A stretch of DNA of 64,000 bases from Myxocyprinus asiaticus (Eukaryota; Chordata; Actinopteri; Cypriniformes; Catostomidae), in the NCBI RefSeq assembly GCF_019703515.2, contig NC_059368.1:34498735-34562734 (forward strand). The letters run 5' to 3'. The notes beneath the pieces are model-generated. The model did not search any database and was not told where the DNA came from. It worked only from the letters and a program-made list of their open reading frames with translations. This document shows positions 22,275-33,115 of this stretch, piece after piece (position 1 is the first letter of the stretch; every line of letters starts with the position of its first letter). The translations under genes were made by a program, and so were the position numbers.

Positions 22275-23159
22275 TGACAGCAGCAAAAATAATTTTATTC
22301 ACATGAAACAAATATTATGTTGACAGGCTCTGGACAAGTCTGCATCGCAATGTTAACAAACATGGCCATGGTCACAGCCTATCAATATTTACGTTTATCT
22401 CGATAATAATACAATCATTATAAAAGTTATATAAACACACATGTTTGACACATTTGAGAATCTAATAACACATTTTTAATGTAGTAAATAAGATGATGTT
22501 TTGTATAAAAACTAAGAATATGAAATAAAGGATTGACATCAGCAATGCTTCATAGTTTTCTTTCTTCTTTGTAATGTTTCGTAGTCTTCCTTTTCCCCCA
22601 GTGACAAGTGTCACAGCATTGATGCTCTTCACAGATTTTACACACACAAATTATTTAGCTAAGTACATTTATTTACACAATTGCCACAGAAAAAGATGTC
22701 TGCTTTTAAAAGAAAACAATTATAAGATGAGGAGATCAGAGAAATATATATATATTTTTTTAATTCCAAAGATGTCTCAGCCACTGCTTCATCGCCTGCA
22801 CACACAACACCAAAGGAGGTGGAGGAGGTAAGCTCTTCCTGCTGGAGGACTACAGCAATTTTGCCTCTCCTGGACATCATGCTGTTTTTTTTTTTTTTTA
22901 ACCCTCAAAGTCAGACCCCACCTGCATCTCCCACAGAGGTCTAGTGTTTGAAAATGTTTATAACAGAGGAGCTTGTTGAGGAATTCAGGAAAAAAAATGC
23001 TATTCCGCAGAACAGCTGGAGAAAACACCACCTGGAAGGAAAGCTGGCAAAGTGGGTTCTGACTAATGTAAATGAGATTGTGATTAATGTAATTGAGCTT
23101 ATATTGTAGTTTTGTGTGATGTACACACTGGTTACACTGGATCCACCACTACGAGGGAC
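22275..23159. other. No gene recognised
   Basis: AT-rich with short open frames of no recognisable family and an oligo-T run near 22885-22900. I see no repeat boundaries. Confidence 0.45.
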
Positions 23160-24146
23160 TTGGGATCTCTGGGTCTGCCGTCATGTCCTTACTGGCCCCT
23201 TACTGAGGTAAGTGCTCCACATGTGCTGGTTCCCCGAAGGTGACCCCATGTGATATCTTCCGCATAATCATTTCCCTGTCGGTAAACTGCATCTTCCTTG
23301 GGCACAGGCCCCTCTGCCCCCATTCGCCATGCTTTGTAGAAACTCCTCCACCTTCGGGTAGGACCTACCATGGGACCTCTCCACATGACATACTTCCGAC
23401 AAGACTCGGTAAGACTATGCGACGTATTCTACTCAAAATCCCCCCCCTTTTTGGGCGGGATGTGGTCTCCGCAGTGTCTTCCCCTTGGGAGGGACACCCC
23501 CTGATGTAGATTCTTATGGCTCCCAGTCGGTTAACAAATTCCACTCTTTTTGGGGAGAAAAAAGAGGAAAAGAGGCCTCGGCTGGGCTAGCCTGTCCCTA
23601 TTGTTGGGCAGTCGACTTGTTCCTGAAGGACCGTTCGACGCTCATAAGAGCGTTGGGGGAGGTTACGTGATGGCCTGGTGCACTGGCTACGAGCCACACA
23701 GCGGTCTGCCTGTCTTGCACTGTAATACAGTTCTGATAGTTGTGGCGATTTGTATAGGGAACCTTAGTTTCACTACATCGACACAGCGTCGAGTGAGTGA
23801 CAGATAAGGAACATCATGGTTACTTTCGTAACCTCTGTGCCCTGATGGAGGGAACAAGATGTTGTGTCCCTCTTGCCACAATGCTGAACTACCCGCTGAA
23901 ATGGCCGGGACCTGGTCTCGGCTTCACAGCACAAAACCTGAATGAGTGGTTGCATACCAGCTCCTTTTATACCCGTATGTCCGGGGGAGTGGCATGCAAA
24001 TTCCACTCACCAGTTCCCATTGGCCTTTTTTCAAAAAAGCAGAGGTGTTTGGGGCTCCCAAGAGTGACCCCTAGTGTCACTACATCGACACAACGTCTCG
24101 TTCCCTCCATCAGGGAATGGAGGTTATGAAAGTAACCATGACGTTT
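23160..24146 (+). mobile_element. DIRS retrotransposon fragment: 3' region plus terminal unit
   Basis: 23387-23720 is the reverse complement of the region beyond the recombinase gene in DIRS copy 2 (53630-53900): both contain the cgttcgac...gagcgttgggggaggttacg phrase in opposite orientation. So this fragment is the + strand 3' end of an element of that family. It continues into a terminal unit at 23816-24146, matching the other DIRS termini. No protein-coding part remains. Confidence 0.7.
23816..24146 (-). repeat. DIRS terminal foldback unit with internal promoter
   Basis: The two ends of the unit are inverted repeats of roughly 50 bp: ATGGTTACTTTCGTAACCTC... at 23816, and its complement ending ...GAAAGTAACCAT near 24140. 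Inside, on the minus strand, is a TATA box (TATAAAA, 23966-23972) in a 'cgggtataaaaggagctgg' context. This is the same as at the 5' ends of the two long DIRS copies, where it precedes Gag. Confidence 0.7.
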
Positions 24147-25788
24147 TTGTGCATTCCGGATCAGTCGCCAGCATTGTATTTCAAAGTATACTGTCTGACC
24201 ACGAGTGAATGAACGTGTTCAATGCATGCCTGTCCGTGTGTTGAGAAAATCTTGGCTGTGCTGGTGATGAAATCTTCATCACGCATACTGTGTGCGGAGT
24301 GATAAGCAGCGCGGACAATCAAAGTATATTTTGGCAATAACCTTTTCGCACGTACGTTCCATTTTTCTAACTGTCACCCCCCAGTGTGAATTTTTTATGC
24401 GCTTGAAATTAAATGTAACAACATTTAACCATCTAAATTCCATCCGGACGCAACAAGCCAATCACAAGGCATTTTGCAGTCATGTTTTGCAGACACTTAC
24501 TCACAGGTAAGTAAACAAGGACATGTTTAGCTTTATTTTCAATTGAAGTCCTCTAAAAATTTAAAATATCTGTAAGCTATAATAAACATATTAACATGTA
24601 TGTTGCCATTATTTTCACTTTACTTGAGCCTTGAATTTCGATGGTTTATGGGATTTTACAACCAACGCACACAGGAGGGCTAAATATTGAGTAAATGTTA
24701 AGCTACATTTTCACTTCAAAACCTCCAAAAAAACATGCATAGACTATAATAGATGCATGACTTAAAGATGTTTGTCCTACATATACAGTCTTGTAATTCG
24801 TTATGACAATAGTTTTGTTGTGCTGTACAATGCTATCATGCCCTTTCACCGCCTTTCTAATCTATTTGGCAATGCTCTGCTCAATATATTGCTGCGTTTA
24901 TTACTGTTTATTTTGTTGTGTTCACTCATGTTCACTTTGATGAAAAGTTATTGTTTTAGGATTTTTAATAGGATATACTTTTCAGCTAAATTTATGGTCG
25001 GATTGCATTGGTATTGATAATAGTATTGAATATAATATTACAGCAATGAAGCCAGACATTGTCTTTATTCATGATTAGCTGCTCATATGTTTCACAATGA
25101 AGGGAAAATCATATGTGATGTAAAGTATCTTATAGCATTGCTTTGTTAGAGACATACGTCAATTCAGTGTTATTAAAATAATGGTTTCAGTAAATTCAGT
25201 AAATTTTCATATTTTCAATTTCAGTAAATTAAATATATATATATTCATTAAATGTATCAATAACAATAAAATATTATGATGGTAAGTAAATAATATGAAC
25301 AAATAATAACATTGCCTTCTCTTTTGCAGTCTCAATAAGGTTTCAGGATGTGGTTCTCCACAAAAACATGGACTAACACAAAAGGGAACGTTGCACAGCT
25401 GTCATGTACTTGGTGAGTACCTTACTACTTTAGTACTCTGCTTTCTCTTTGGTCATTTTGCAGGTTATCATGGTGATTCTCATCCTATTTGATGAAATTC
25501 CAGCCTACCCTTCCACTTCACTGATTAATCCATGGAGAGTTATGTTTGTGGAACAAAAACGTGCTAAAAGGAGTGTTATTCACTTGTAAGTTGTAAATGT
25601 CCTGAGTCTGCGTGATGTGAAGTACTATGTTACTTGGCTCTGCTTTATCAAGATGCATAATGAATGACATATTGAATAATGATGAAATGTTAACAGTTTT
25701 ATTACAGTTATGGTTAAACAAAAAACACAAATTTCATTGACCATAGTAATTTCAAATAAGAACTACTTACAAATTTCATTAAAAAAAA

Positions 25789-25864
<76 letters not shown>

Positions 25865-26008
25865 TATTAAGCAGTATGAAATAACATTAAATATTAACTA
25901 TAAAGAATATTTTAATAACCTTTTATAGGTTAAATAATGTTTGAGTGTGTGGTGGTACTCAAAGCATGGAGTAACACACAAGGGAATGTTGCACGGCACA
26001 CATGTAAA
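24147..26008. other. No gene recognised; AT-rich
   Basis: The open frame at 24772-25017 is hydrophobic and without family resemblance. A direct repeat of about 46 bp (acatggactaacacaaaagg at about 25367 and a variant at about 25967) and a TA microsatellite are the only structures I see. Confidence 0.45.
25791..25860. repeat. TA microsatellite
   Basis: About 33 TA units following a short A run. Confidence 0.95.
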
Positions 26009-26601
26009 CTCACCCCTTTTTCAGGACACTGTATTTTAAAGATAATTTTGTATTATCCAAATAACTTTACAGATCTTTATTGTAAAGGGTTTAAACAATG
26101 TTTTCCATGCTTGTTCAATGAACCATAAACAATTAATGAACATGCACCTGTGGAACGGTCGTTAAGACACTAACAGCTTACAGACGGTAGGCAATTAAGG
26201 TCACAGTTATAAAAACTTAGGACACTAAAGAGACCTTTCTACTGACTCTGAAAAACACCAAAAGAAAGATACCCAGGGTCCCTGCTCATCTGCATGAACT
26301 TGCCTTAGGCATGCTGCATGGAGGCACGAGGACTGCAGATGTGGACATGGCAATAAATTGCAATGTCCTTACTGTAAGACGCCTAAGACAGTGCTACAGG
26401 GAGACAGGAAAGACAGCTGATCATCCTCGCTGTGGCAGACCACCTGTAACAACACCTGCACAGGATCGGTACATCTAAATATCATACCTGCGGGACTGGT
26501 ACAGGATGGCAACAACAACTGCCCAAGTTACACCAGGAACGCACAATCCCTCCATCAGTACTCAGACTGTCCGCAATAGGCTGAGAGAGGCTGGACTGAG
26601 G
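26009..26601 (+). mobile_element. Tc1-like transposon of another family, left part
   Basis: The stretch 'ttgttcaatgaaccataaac' and its downstream sequence match a widespread fish Tc1-like family in my memory, from inside its left inverted repeat through the first third of the transposase. The outermost terminus is not recognisable. Homology ends abruptly at about 26601, where DIRS copy 1 starts, so the right two thirds are missing. Confidence 0.7.
26269..26601 (+). pseudogene. Tc1-like transposase N-terminal fragment
   Basis: The frame starting at 26269 reads PRVPAHLHELALGMLHGG, then INCNVLTVRRLRQCYRETG (first helix-turn-helix), GRPPVTTPAQDRYI, a stop (TAA, 26476-26478), then MATTTAQVTPGTHNPSIS and TVRNRLREAGLRA (second helix-turn-helix). 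The initiator position is ATA rather than ATG. The DDE domain is missing because of the junction at 26601. It can have no activity. Confidence 0.75.
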
Positions 26602-26782
26602 GCCTCTCCTGCAGGAAGGAAAGCACCAATCTGACCGCACATCTCTGGGGGTCTTCACGTCGGGAAGAACACCACTTAGTGAACACACACCACTTCAAGG
26701 CATACAGGCGCCACGTTGGGGGAGCCCTAGCCTGAGTGATTGTGTCTACCAACGCAGGTGGAGATTCCAGAGGTCTGGTCAC
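26602..26782 (-). pseudogene. Start of DIRS tyrosine recombinase, cut off
   Basis: VDTITQARAPPTWRLYALKW and the motif FTKWCSSRREDPQRCAVRLVLSFLQE match the N-terminal SAM-like part of the recombinase in copy 2. The catalytic region is missing. Confidence 0.8.
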
Positions 26783-26849
26783 GGGTGCCAGATGGTGCCC
26801 CGTCCCTGAGAAAGAAGGAGAATGCCTCAGGGGAATTTGCCGGGGGGGC

Positions 26850-28514
26850 TGTCACGAGGAGCGTGAGATCCGAGAACCACATCTGGGTGGGCCAGTAGGG
26901 TGCTACTAGGACGATCTGCTCCTCGTCCTCCCTGACCTTGCACAGGGTCTGTGCAAGTAGGCTCACTGGGGGAAATGCATATTTGCATAGTCTAGGGAGC
27001 CAGCTGTGTGCCAGTGCATCTATACCGAGGGGTGCCTGGGTCAGGGCGTACCAAAGCCGGCAGTGGGAGGATTCCCGGGAAGCAAACAGGTCTACCTGTG
27101 CTCGACCGAATCGACTCCAAATCACCTGGACCACCTGAGGGTGGAGTCTCCACTCTCCCCTGAGGGTAACCTAACGTGACAGTGCGTCCGCTGCGGTGTT
27201 GAGGTCGCCCGGGATGTGAGTGGCTCGTAGCAACTTGAGGTGCTGCTGACTCCAGAGGAGGAGACGGCGGGCGAGTTGTGACATGCAACGGGAAAGCAGA
27301 CCACCTTGATGGTTGATGTACGCTTCTGTCGCTGTGTTGTCCGTCCGGACCAACATGTGCTTGCCCTGGATCAACGGCCGGAACCTCCGCAGGGCGAGCA
27401 GTACTGCCAACAACTCTAGGCAGTTGATGTGCCAACGCAGCTGTGGGCCAGTCCAGGGCCCGGCGGCTGTGTGCCTGTTGCATATGGTGCCCCAGTCCAT
27501 CTTGGAAGCGTCTGTTGTAACCACGATGTGCCTGGACACCTGCTCTAGGGGAACCCCTGCCCGTAGAAATGCAAGGTCGGTCCACGGACTGAAGAGGCGG
27601 CAACAGATCGGCATGATGGCCACGAGATGTGTCCCGTGGCGCCATGCACATCTCGGGACTCGAATCTTTCGGGACTCGAGACCGCCGCTGAGGATGCCGT
27701 ATGCCCCAGGAGCCTCTGAAAAAGTTTCAGTGGAACCGCTGTCCTCTGTCTGAACACCATCAGACAGTTCAGCACCGACTGTGCGCGCTCAGTCGTGAGG
27801 CACACTGTCATCGAGACTGAGTCCAACTCCAAACCGAGAAAAGAGATGCTCTGAACCGGGGGGAGTTTGCTCTTTTCCCAGTTGACCCAAAGCCCCAGTC
27901 AGCTGGGATGCCGGAGCACGAGGTCCCTGTGTACACACAGCAACTCTCGAGAGTGAGCTAGGATTAGCCACTTCCCTTAGCAGGGCAAGGGCCGCCTCTG
28001 CGACCTTCGTGAAGACGCGAGAGAACAAGGACAGGCCGAAGGGGTGGACCTTGTACTGGTACGCCTGGCCTTCAAAGGCAAACCGCAGGAAGGGTCTGTG
28101 TCGAAGTAAGAACGTGACGTGGAAGTACGCATCTTTCAGGTCTACCGCTGCGAACCAATCTTGATGCCGGATGCTCTCTAGAATGTGCTTTTGCATCAGC
28201 ATCTTGAATGGGAGTCTGTGCAAAGCCCGGTTCAGTACTCTCAGTTCCAAGATTGGTCGCAACCCACTGCCTTTCTTCGGTACGATGAAGTAAGGGCTGT
28301 AAAACCCTTTCTTCATCTCGGCTTGAGGAACAGGCTCTATCATGCCCTTGCGCAGAAGGGTAGTGATTTCCACATGCAAGGTAGTGGCGTTCTCGCCCTT
28401 CACCAAGGTGAAGCAGATGCCGCTGAACCTGGCAGGCACCTGGCGAACTGAATCGCATAGCCAAGTCAGATGGTCTGGGTCAGCCATCGTGATGGGTTGG
28501 AAAGCACGAGCCAT
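26850..28514 (-). pseudogene. DIRS reverse transcriptase-RNase H, active-site deletion
   Basis: RT motifs in order are LLRKGMIEPVPQAEMKKGFY, SPYFIVPKKG, LELRVLNRALHRLPFKML, then WFAAVDLKDAYFHV with the first catalytic Asp. FEGQAYQYKVHPFGLSL follows. After LALLREV the frame is lost by a 32-bp deletion (compare copy 2, 56215-56246) that removes the YLDDW region. RNase H follows in another frame (VVTTDASKMDWGTICN, LELLAVLLAL, RTDNTATEAYINHQGG, IPGDLNTAADALSR), and then the linker to the recombinase. RT and RNase H would make linear/circular DNA from the element RNA. This copy cannot. Confidence 0.9.
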
Positions 28515-28899
28515 GCACTCAAACTCCGGGCGAGGGGGACCAAGGGAATGATCACATCAGACATACCGGCAGGTGGGGCCTCGCGGCGGGGCAGAGCTCG
28601 AGGTGCCACGTCGAGGGGACTCGAGCCCTGTGGCCGTGCTGAGTCCAGGGACATCGAAGCACTTACCTGGCTCCTGCCACCCACCATAAGATTGGCCGAG
28701 GAGGGGGGAGGATGAATCTCATCCCCATAGTCCACCGGAACCAATCCTATGTGGGCATGTTTGTGCCACAGCTGGGCGCACAGGGGCGGGGGGTCCGCCA
28801 CTGGAGCGCCATACCTGCAAAAATATGCGCACCGGACGTGTGACCCAGGAAATGAGAAAACCACTCTTTTGTCTAACTTTTGGGTACCGCAGCCTCTTG

Positions 28900-30114
28900 G
28901 GCTTGCGGCAAAAAATGAAACAAATGATTCTCCTCCTGGCCCTCCACCGGGGGATGGAGTGGTCTGTTCACCAGCTCCAGAGAAGCAGGTCTCCTCACCC
29001 CTGGGTTGCCCATCTCAGGGGTGCTTCGAAGCCTTCCTCGGGTTCTTAGCGGCCGGCCATGAGACAGGTGGCATCTGCTTCCTGAGTTGGGCTCCATGCC
29101 AGGGCCGGGCCACAGGGGTGGGCTGTGGCGGAGCCGGTGTTGTTGCTGCAGGAGGACGCCCTTGGCGACGAACAGATGGAGTGCGGGATCGTGAGCCGCA
29201 CCAGGGCAGGATGTGTTCTATGGCCTCCGTCTGCTTCTTCACCGCCGAGAAATGCTGGGCAAAGTCCTCAACGGTGTCGCCGAACAGGCCAACCTGGGAG
29301 ATCGGTGCGTCAAGGAACCGTGCCTTGTCAGCCTCTAGCATCTCAACCAAGTTGAGCCAAAGGTGGCACTCCTGGACCACCGGGGTGGACATCGCCTGCC
29401 CGTGACCTTCGTCGCCCGGAGAGCGAGGTCGGTCGCCGAGTGCAGTTCCTGCATCAATCCCGGGTCAGAACTACCCTCGTGCAGCTCTTTCAGATCCTTG
29501 GCTTGGTGTACTTGCAGGAGAGCCATGGCATGCAGGGCGGAGGCGGCTTGTCCAGCGGCACCATAGGCCCTGGTCATCAGGGATGACGTAAACCTACAGG
29601 CCCTGGACGGGAGCTTCGGGCACCCATGCCAGCTGGCGGCGCTCTGCGGACACAAGTGCACCGCGAGCGCCTTATCGACCTGGGGGATCACCGAATACCC
29701 CCTGGCCGCTCCACCTCGAGGGTAGTGAGAGCGGGGAAGCTGAAAGACCGGGAGGCGCCGCCCGAGCACCCGACCGGGGCAAGCGAGCATGCTGGGGAAT
29801 GGGAGGTCCGTGGGGGGATACCTGGCGGAGGTGGTCCCATTGATGTCCCCAAATCACCCCAGTGCTAACCGACGCGGCCTCAAACCGTAGGTAGAAGGAC
29901 CGGTGTGGGGTGCCGCTGGGGTGGATTGCTTTTTTACGAAAGCAAGCCATGACTGCAACGTTGCCATGGTCATGTTCTCGCAATGAGGACATGATCCATC
30001 CACGAACGATGTCTCCACGTGGGCAGCACCCAGACACGTAAGACAGCGATTGTGGCCATCAGAAGCAGAGAGATAATGACCGCAACCAGGAATAACACAC
30101 AAACAGAAAGGCAT
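28900..30114 (-). pseudogene. DIRS Gag-like protein, deleted and frameshifted
   Basis: The start MPFCLCVIPGCGHYLSASDG at 30114 with C..C.H.RCLTCLGAAH..ETSFVDG..PHC is the cysteine-rich N-terminus of the DIRS Gag. The frame ends at 29854. After a deletion of about 385 bp relative to copy 2, the C-terminal half continues (AVHLCPQSAASWHGCPKL, GAAGQAASALHAMALLQVHQAK), then a frameshift near 29395, then MSTPVVQECHLWLNLVEM and ISQVGLFGDTVEDFAQHFSAVKKQ. The role in particle formation is inferred from family position only. Confidence 0.82.
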
Positions 30115-30541
30115 CTTTAAAAAGATGTTCCGTGTGTGCCGCTCTTTTTGTGAATGAAAATATACTCTTTTAGAATATACTCTCTTTTTTCGCTCTGCCA
30201 AAGCACCCAGGGGCTTTCTCTGCACTCCACGGGTGCAGAGGGGGAGAAGCCGCTGAAATGCGCCATAAATCCAGCAGTTTTGAAGTGTGTCTTTGGAGGA
30301 AATTGAATTCAGTGCACTGAATACAACCGCTTGGCTCCGAAGAGAAAATCTGAATGAGTGGTTGCATACCAGCTCCTTTTATACCCGTATGTCCGGGGGA
30401 GTGGCATGCAAAAAGTGGCTGTGCTGTTTGGATCATTTCATTACAATGAATATTTGAGCATATGTGATCATGTTTCATCTTGACTTGTAATTTGTCTTGT
30501 TTACGTCTTCTATTATTTATCACCAACACCTCAATTTGACA

Positions 30542-31454
30542 GTCGGGATGAGCGATACCACTTATTTTCTATTCAGTATGATACCAAGTACTTTTAGGCC
30601 AATATCGCCGATATCGATACCAATACCAATACCTCTATTAAATATAATTTTTACAAATTCTTTGGATAAAATTAGTAACTGTTATTACTTATTTTTTTAT
30701 TTTTTTTATATATATGTATGGGCCTAAACTGAAAATTGTTAGGCTGCTTTGTTTACCCTTTAAAAATTAGTTAGTATAAGCCACATATAAAACCTCAAAA
30801 TGAACCATAGATGTTATTATATGGTTACTATTACTAAAACCAAGTAACCATATGGATACTACAGTAATGCTGTAGTAAAACCATGGTTAATTGTATCAAA
30901 ACCTTGGTTACTGCCAAAAAGAAAAAAAGAAAAAAACATGCTTACCACAGTCGTGGTTACTAGTCATGGTTAATACAATATTACTACAGTAAATCCATGG
31001 GAAGTTTTCATAAGGGTATAATTTATTAATGAGGATTAAACATCATTATCAATGTTTTAACAACTCTGAATTTAAATAAACCTATAAACATTGTCAGACA
31101 AGCCTATTATAATAAATGTCACATCTAGGTTTGTCATTACTTAGTGTGAATAACTCCAGATGCTGTTTTTCTGTCATTACCTCAGGAAAGCACTGCTCCC
31201 TCTTTGAACGAGCGATATGACTGAAAGGGTGAGCACTTTCTGTGACTGCTAGTGTATTTTAGCATTTCTGCGCATCATGATAAGCGGAAGAAAAAATAGT
31301 TTTGGTGCCATGCAACAATTCGCTCATATAATTCTTTTTTTCCACTTCGAAGCTTATAAGATGCATTAATATTCATGTAATCTAAATAATAATATCATTT
31401 GCTAAAAAAAAAATAAATAACTTGTAGTACTTTAGTATCGATCCGCCCATCCCT
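30542..31454. mobile_element. hAT-type non-autonomous element, about 0.9 kb
   Basis: The ends GTCGGGATGAGCGATACC (30542) and ...CGCCCATCCCT (31454) are imperfect inverted repeats. Flanking 8-bp sequences are ATTTGACA (30534-30541) and ATTTAACA (31455-31462), a TSD with one mismatch. Both ends read 'gatatcgatacc' / 'gtatcgatccg' just inside. The interior is non-coding and contains CCATGG-centred palindromic repeats (30840-31000). Confidence 0.65.
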
Positions 31455-31462
31455 ATTTAACA

Positions 31463-32449
31463 GGAAGTGGTTGGAACCCAGTGGTGAGCATCTTCCACTA
31501 AAACTGACACATGATGGGGATTATTCTATTTAACACTCTTACAGACTGTCTCTTTGCTCCACAATCTGCATAACTATGTAATTTAGCTCTTAAGATTTAT
31601 TAAGTGTGGACATTAAGCCATTTTCACACCAAAAGCTGCTCTGCTGTCACTGTGAAGCTTGCAGACAGAAAATAAAATGGAGGGATTTAATCATTTGTTT
31701 TACTGAAATGCTTGTTAGGGACCATTGCAATTAATATTCCTGCTTTATTCTTTGCAAAGCTGCAGTATTAGTTGCACACATGCTAGAAATGTAGGTCTCA
31801 GTGCTGAAATGTATCCTACATTGCACAGGAATGATAAAATTCCTTAATAACATTCTGTTTGGAGTCAAAAAGTCTGAGACTATTCCAAAACAAGGTGATA
31901 TATCATTACTTTTTTCTAATATCATAAAAATTCATTAGAAACACACTTTTAACTTGATTGCATGCTTCAAACATCCTCCATGAAAAATGTCACATTACTT
32001 ATGTTTGGGGTCTCAGAAACCCCATATATATGAATAAATGTGAACAATTGTAATAATTGAGTGTTCGTCTGCTAAAATGTTGTGAATGGTGTACACACTA
32101 GAGAACTAACCTCCTACCATTCATATACAGTACTTTTTTTTACTGCATTCTGTTTTTACTGGGTCAAATGGTTACTGTACTGTCCTATACTGGATATAAA
32201 AATTACCTTTCAATAATATCTGGCTACTGAGTTTTGATCAAGTAAGAGGAACATGTACTGTATACATAATTTAAAGGGGAAATGAAGGTTAATTTCACAT
32301 TTACTGTTATTATTTTTTACATTTACAACAGTGGACTCTCTGGGACCCCAAATATGAAGAACATACTGTAAATCTGAAGAGAAAATTAAACCCTTTTACC
32401 CTTAAATGCATGGTAATTTTCCCAAACACTCTTACATATTCGGGTCTTA
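31463..32449. other. No gene recognised
   Basis: It contains two 'ggggtctcagaaacccc' / 'gggaccccaaatatg'-type dyads (about 31998 and 32341) and 'acccttaaatgcatgg' at about 32398. These resemble the possible piggyBac-like text near 11207, but no complete element can be delimited. Confidence 0.4.
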
Positions 32450-32743
32450 CATATACGGCTCCACCTGCTTCCCCAGAGTCTCCTTCTCCAGCAGTTCCGC
32501 CTCCTGACCCAGTCCTTGCCCTGTGGCCACCTCCCAGGCCTCCTGAACCAGTCCCTGCCCTGTGGCCGCCTCCCAGGCCTCCAGATCCATTCCCAGCCCT
32601 GAAGCCACCCCCCAGGCCCCCGGATCCATTCCCAGCCCCGAAGCCACCCCCCAGCCCTCCTGATCATCCTCCTTGGATCCTTCTTCACCTTCTGCATCAC
32701 CCTATCCTCCTCATCCGTCTTTGGGTGCTAGGAGCCGCCCTTT
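32450..32743 (+). pseudogene. C-terminal proline-rich tail of an LTR-retrotransposon polyprotein
   Basis: The frame reads SPAVPPPDPVLALWPPPRPPEPVPALWPPPRPPDPFPALKPPP and on: three to four copies of a 13-residue unit (PPPRPP.P.PAL.), ending ILLIRLWVLGAAL and a TAA. I recall similar tails at the end of some fish Gypsy-type polyproteins. No protease, RT or integrase motif remains upstream. Confidence 0.5.
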
Positions 32744-32774
32744 AATGGGGGGTGGGGGGGGGGATGGGTAGTAA

Positions 32775-33115
32775 TGTCACAATCTGTCTCCCTCACGTAC
32801 TTCAAGGACTCTTATTTTGAAGTTTTCCTCCGGACGACATCTCCCATGTTTCACTGCCCTCATCACTTCCATCTGTTCTTCATCATCCGCACCTGTATTC
32901 CATTCCCTCATTTAGTTCCTTGTGATTAAATACCCTCTAGTTTTGTTCAATCATTTGTCAATCCTTGAAGTGTTACGTTGCGTTACTTGTTTGTATTGTT
33001 TAGCTTTATTGTTTGTTCCACTCTAGTGTTTGTTCCATTCCAGCGATTGTTATTAAAAGATTGAAAGTACTTACTCCTGCATCTCCTCTCTTCCTCTCCA
33101 AGAACCAACGTTACA
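32775..33115 (+). repeat. LTR, 341 bp
   Basis: It starts TGTCACAATCTG right after the polypurine tract and ends AACGTTACA. It holds a TTAAATA box near 32925 and an ATTAAAA poly-A signal near 33051. The second LTR is not in the window. Confidence 0.7.

Larger units (their letters stand above)
26602..30413 (-). mobile_element. DIRS-type tyrosine-recombinase retrotransposon, copy 1
   Basis: Read on the minus strand the order is 5' promoter region (30413-30350), Gag (30114-about 28900), RT (about 28514-27750), RNase H (about 27651-27171), linker, and the first part of the tyrosine recombinase (26782-26602), where it is cut off. It is the same family as copy 2 (53621-59142). Relative to copy 2 it has lost about 385 bp inside gag (junction near 29757), 32 bp at the RT active site (junction near 27970) and the whole recombinase catalytic region. 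Both termini are incomplete. Confidence 0.9.
32450..33115 (+). mobile_element. 3' end of an LTR retrotransposon
   Basis: A proline-rich coding tail (32450-32743) is followed by a G-rich polypurine tract (about 32746-32770, almost all G and A) and then a complete LTR (32775-33115). The order coding end, polypurine tract, LTR is diagnostic. The 5' part of the element is missing; left of about 32450 the sequence is unrelated. Confidence 0.7.

Noticed and set aside
27313..27753. 146-residue + strand frame in DIRS copy 1, and similar frames in copy 2 (54305-54592, 56992-57450, 57437-57817)
   Set aside because: GC-rich antisense shadows of DIRS RT/RH/Gag. The opposite strand carries clear RT and RNase H motifs.
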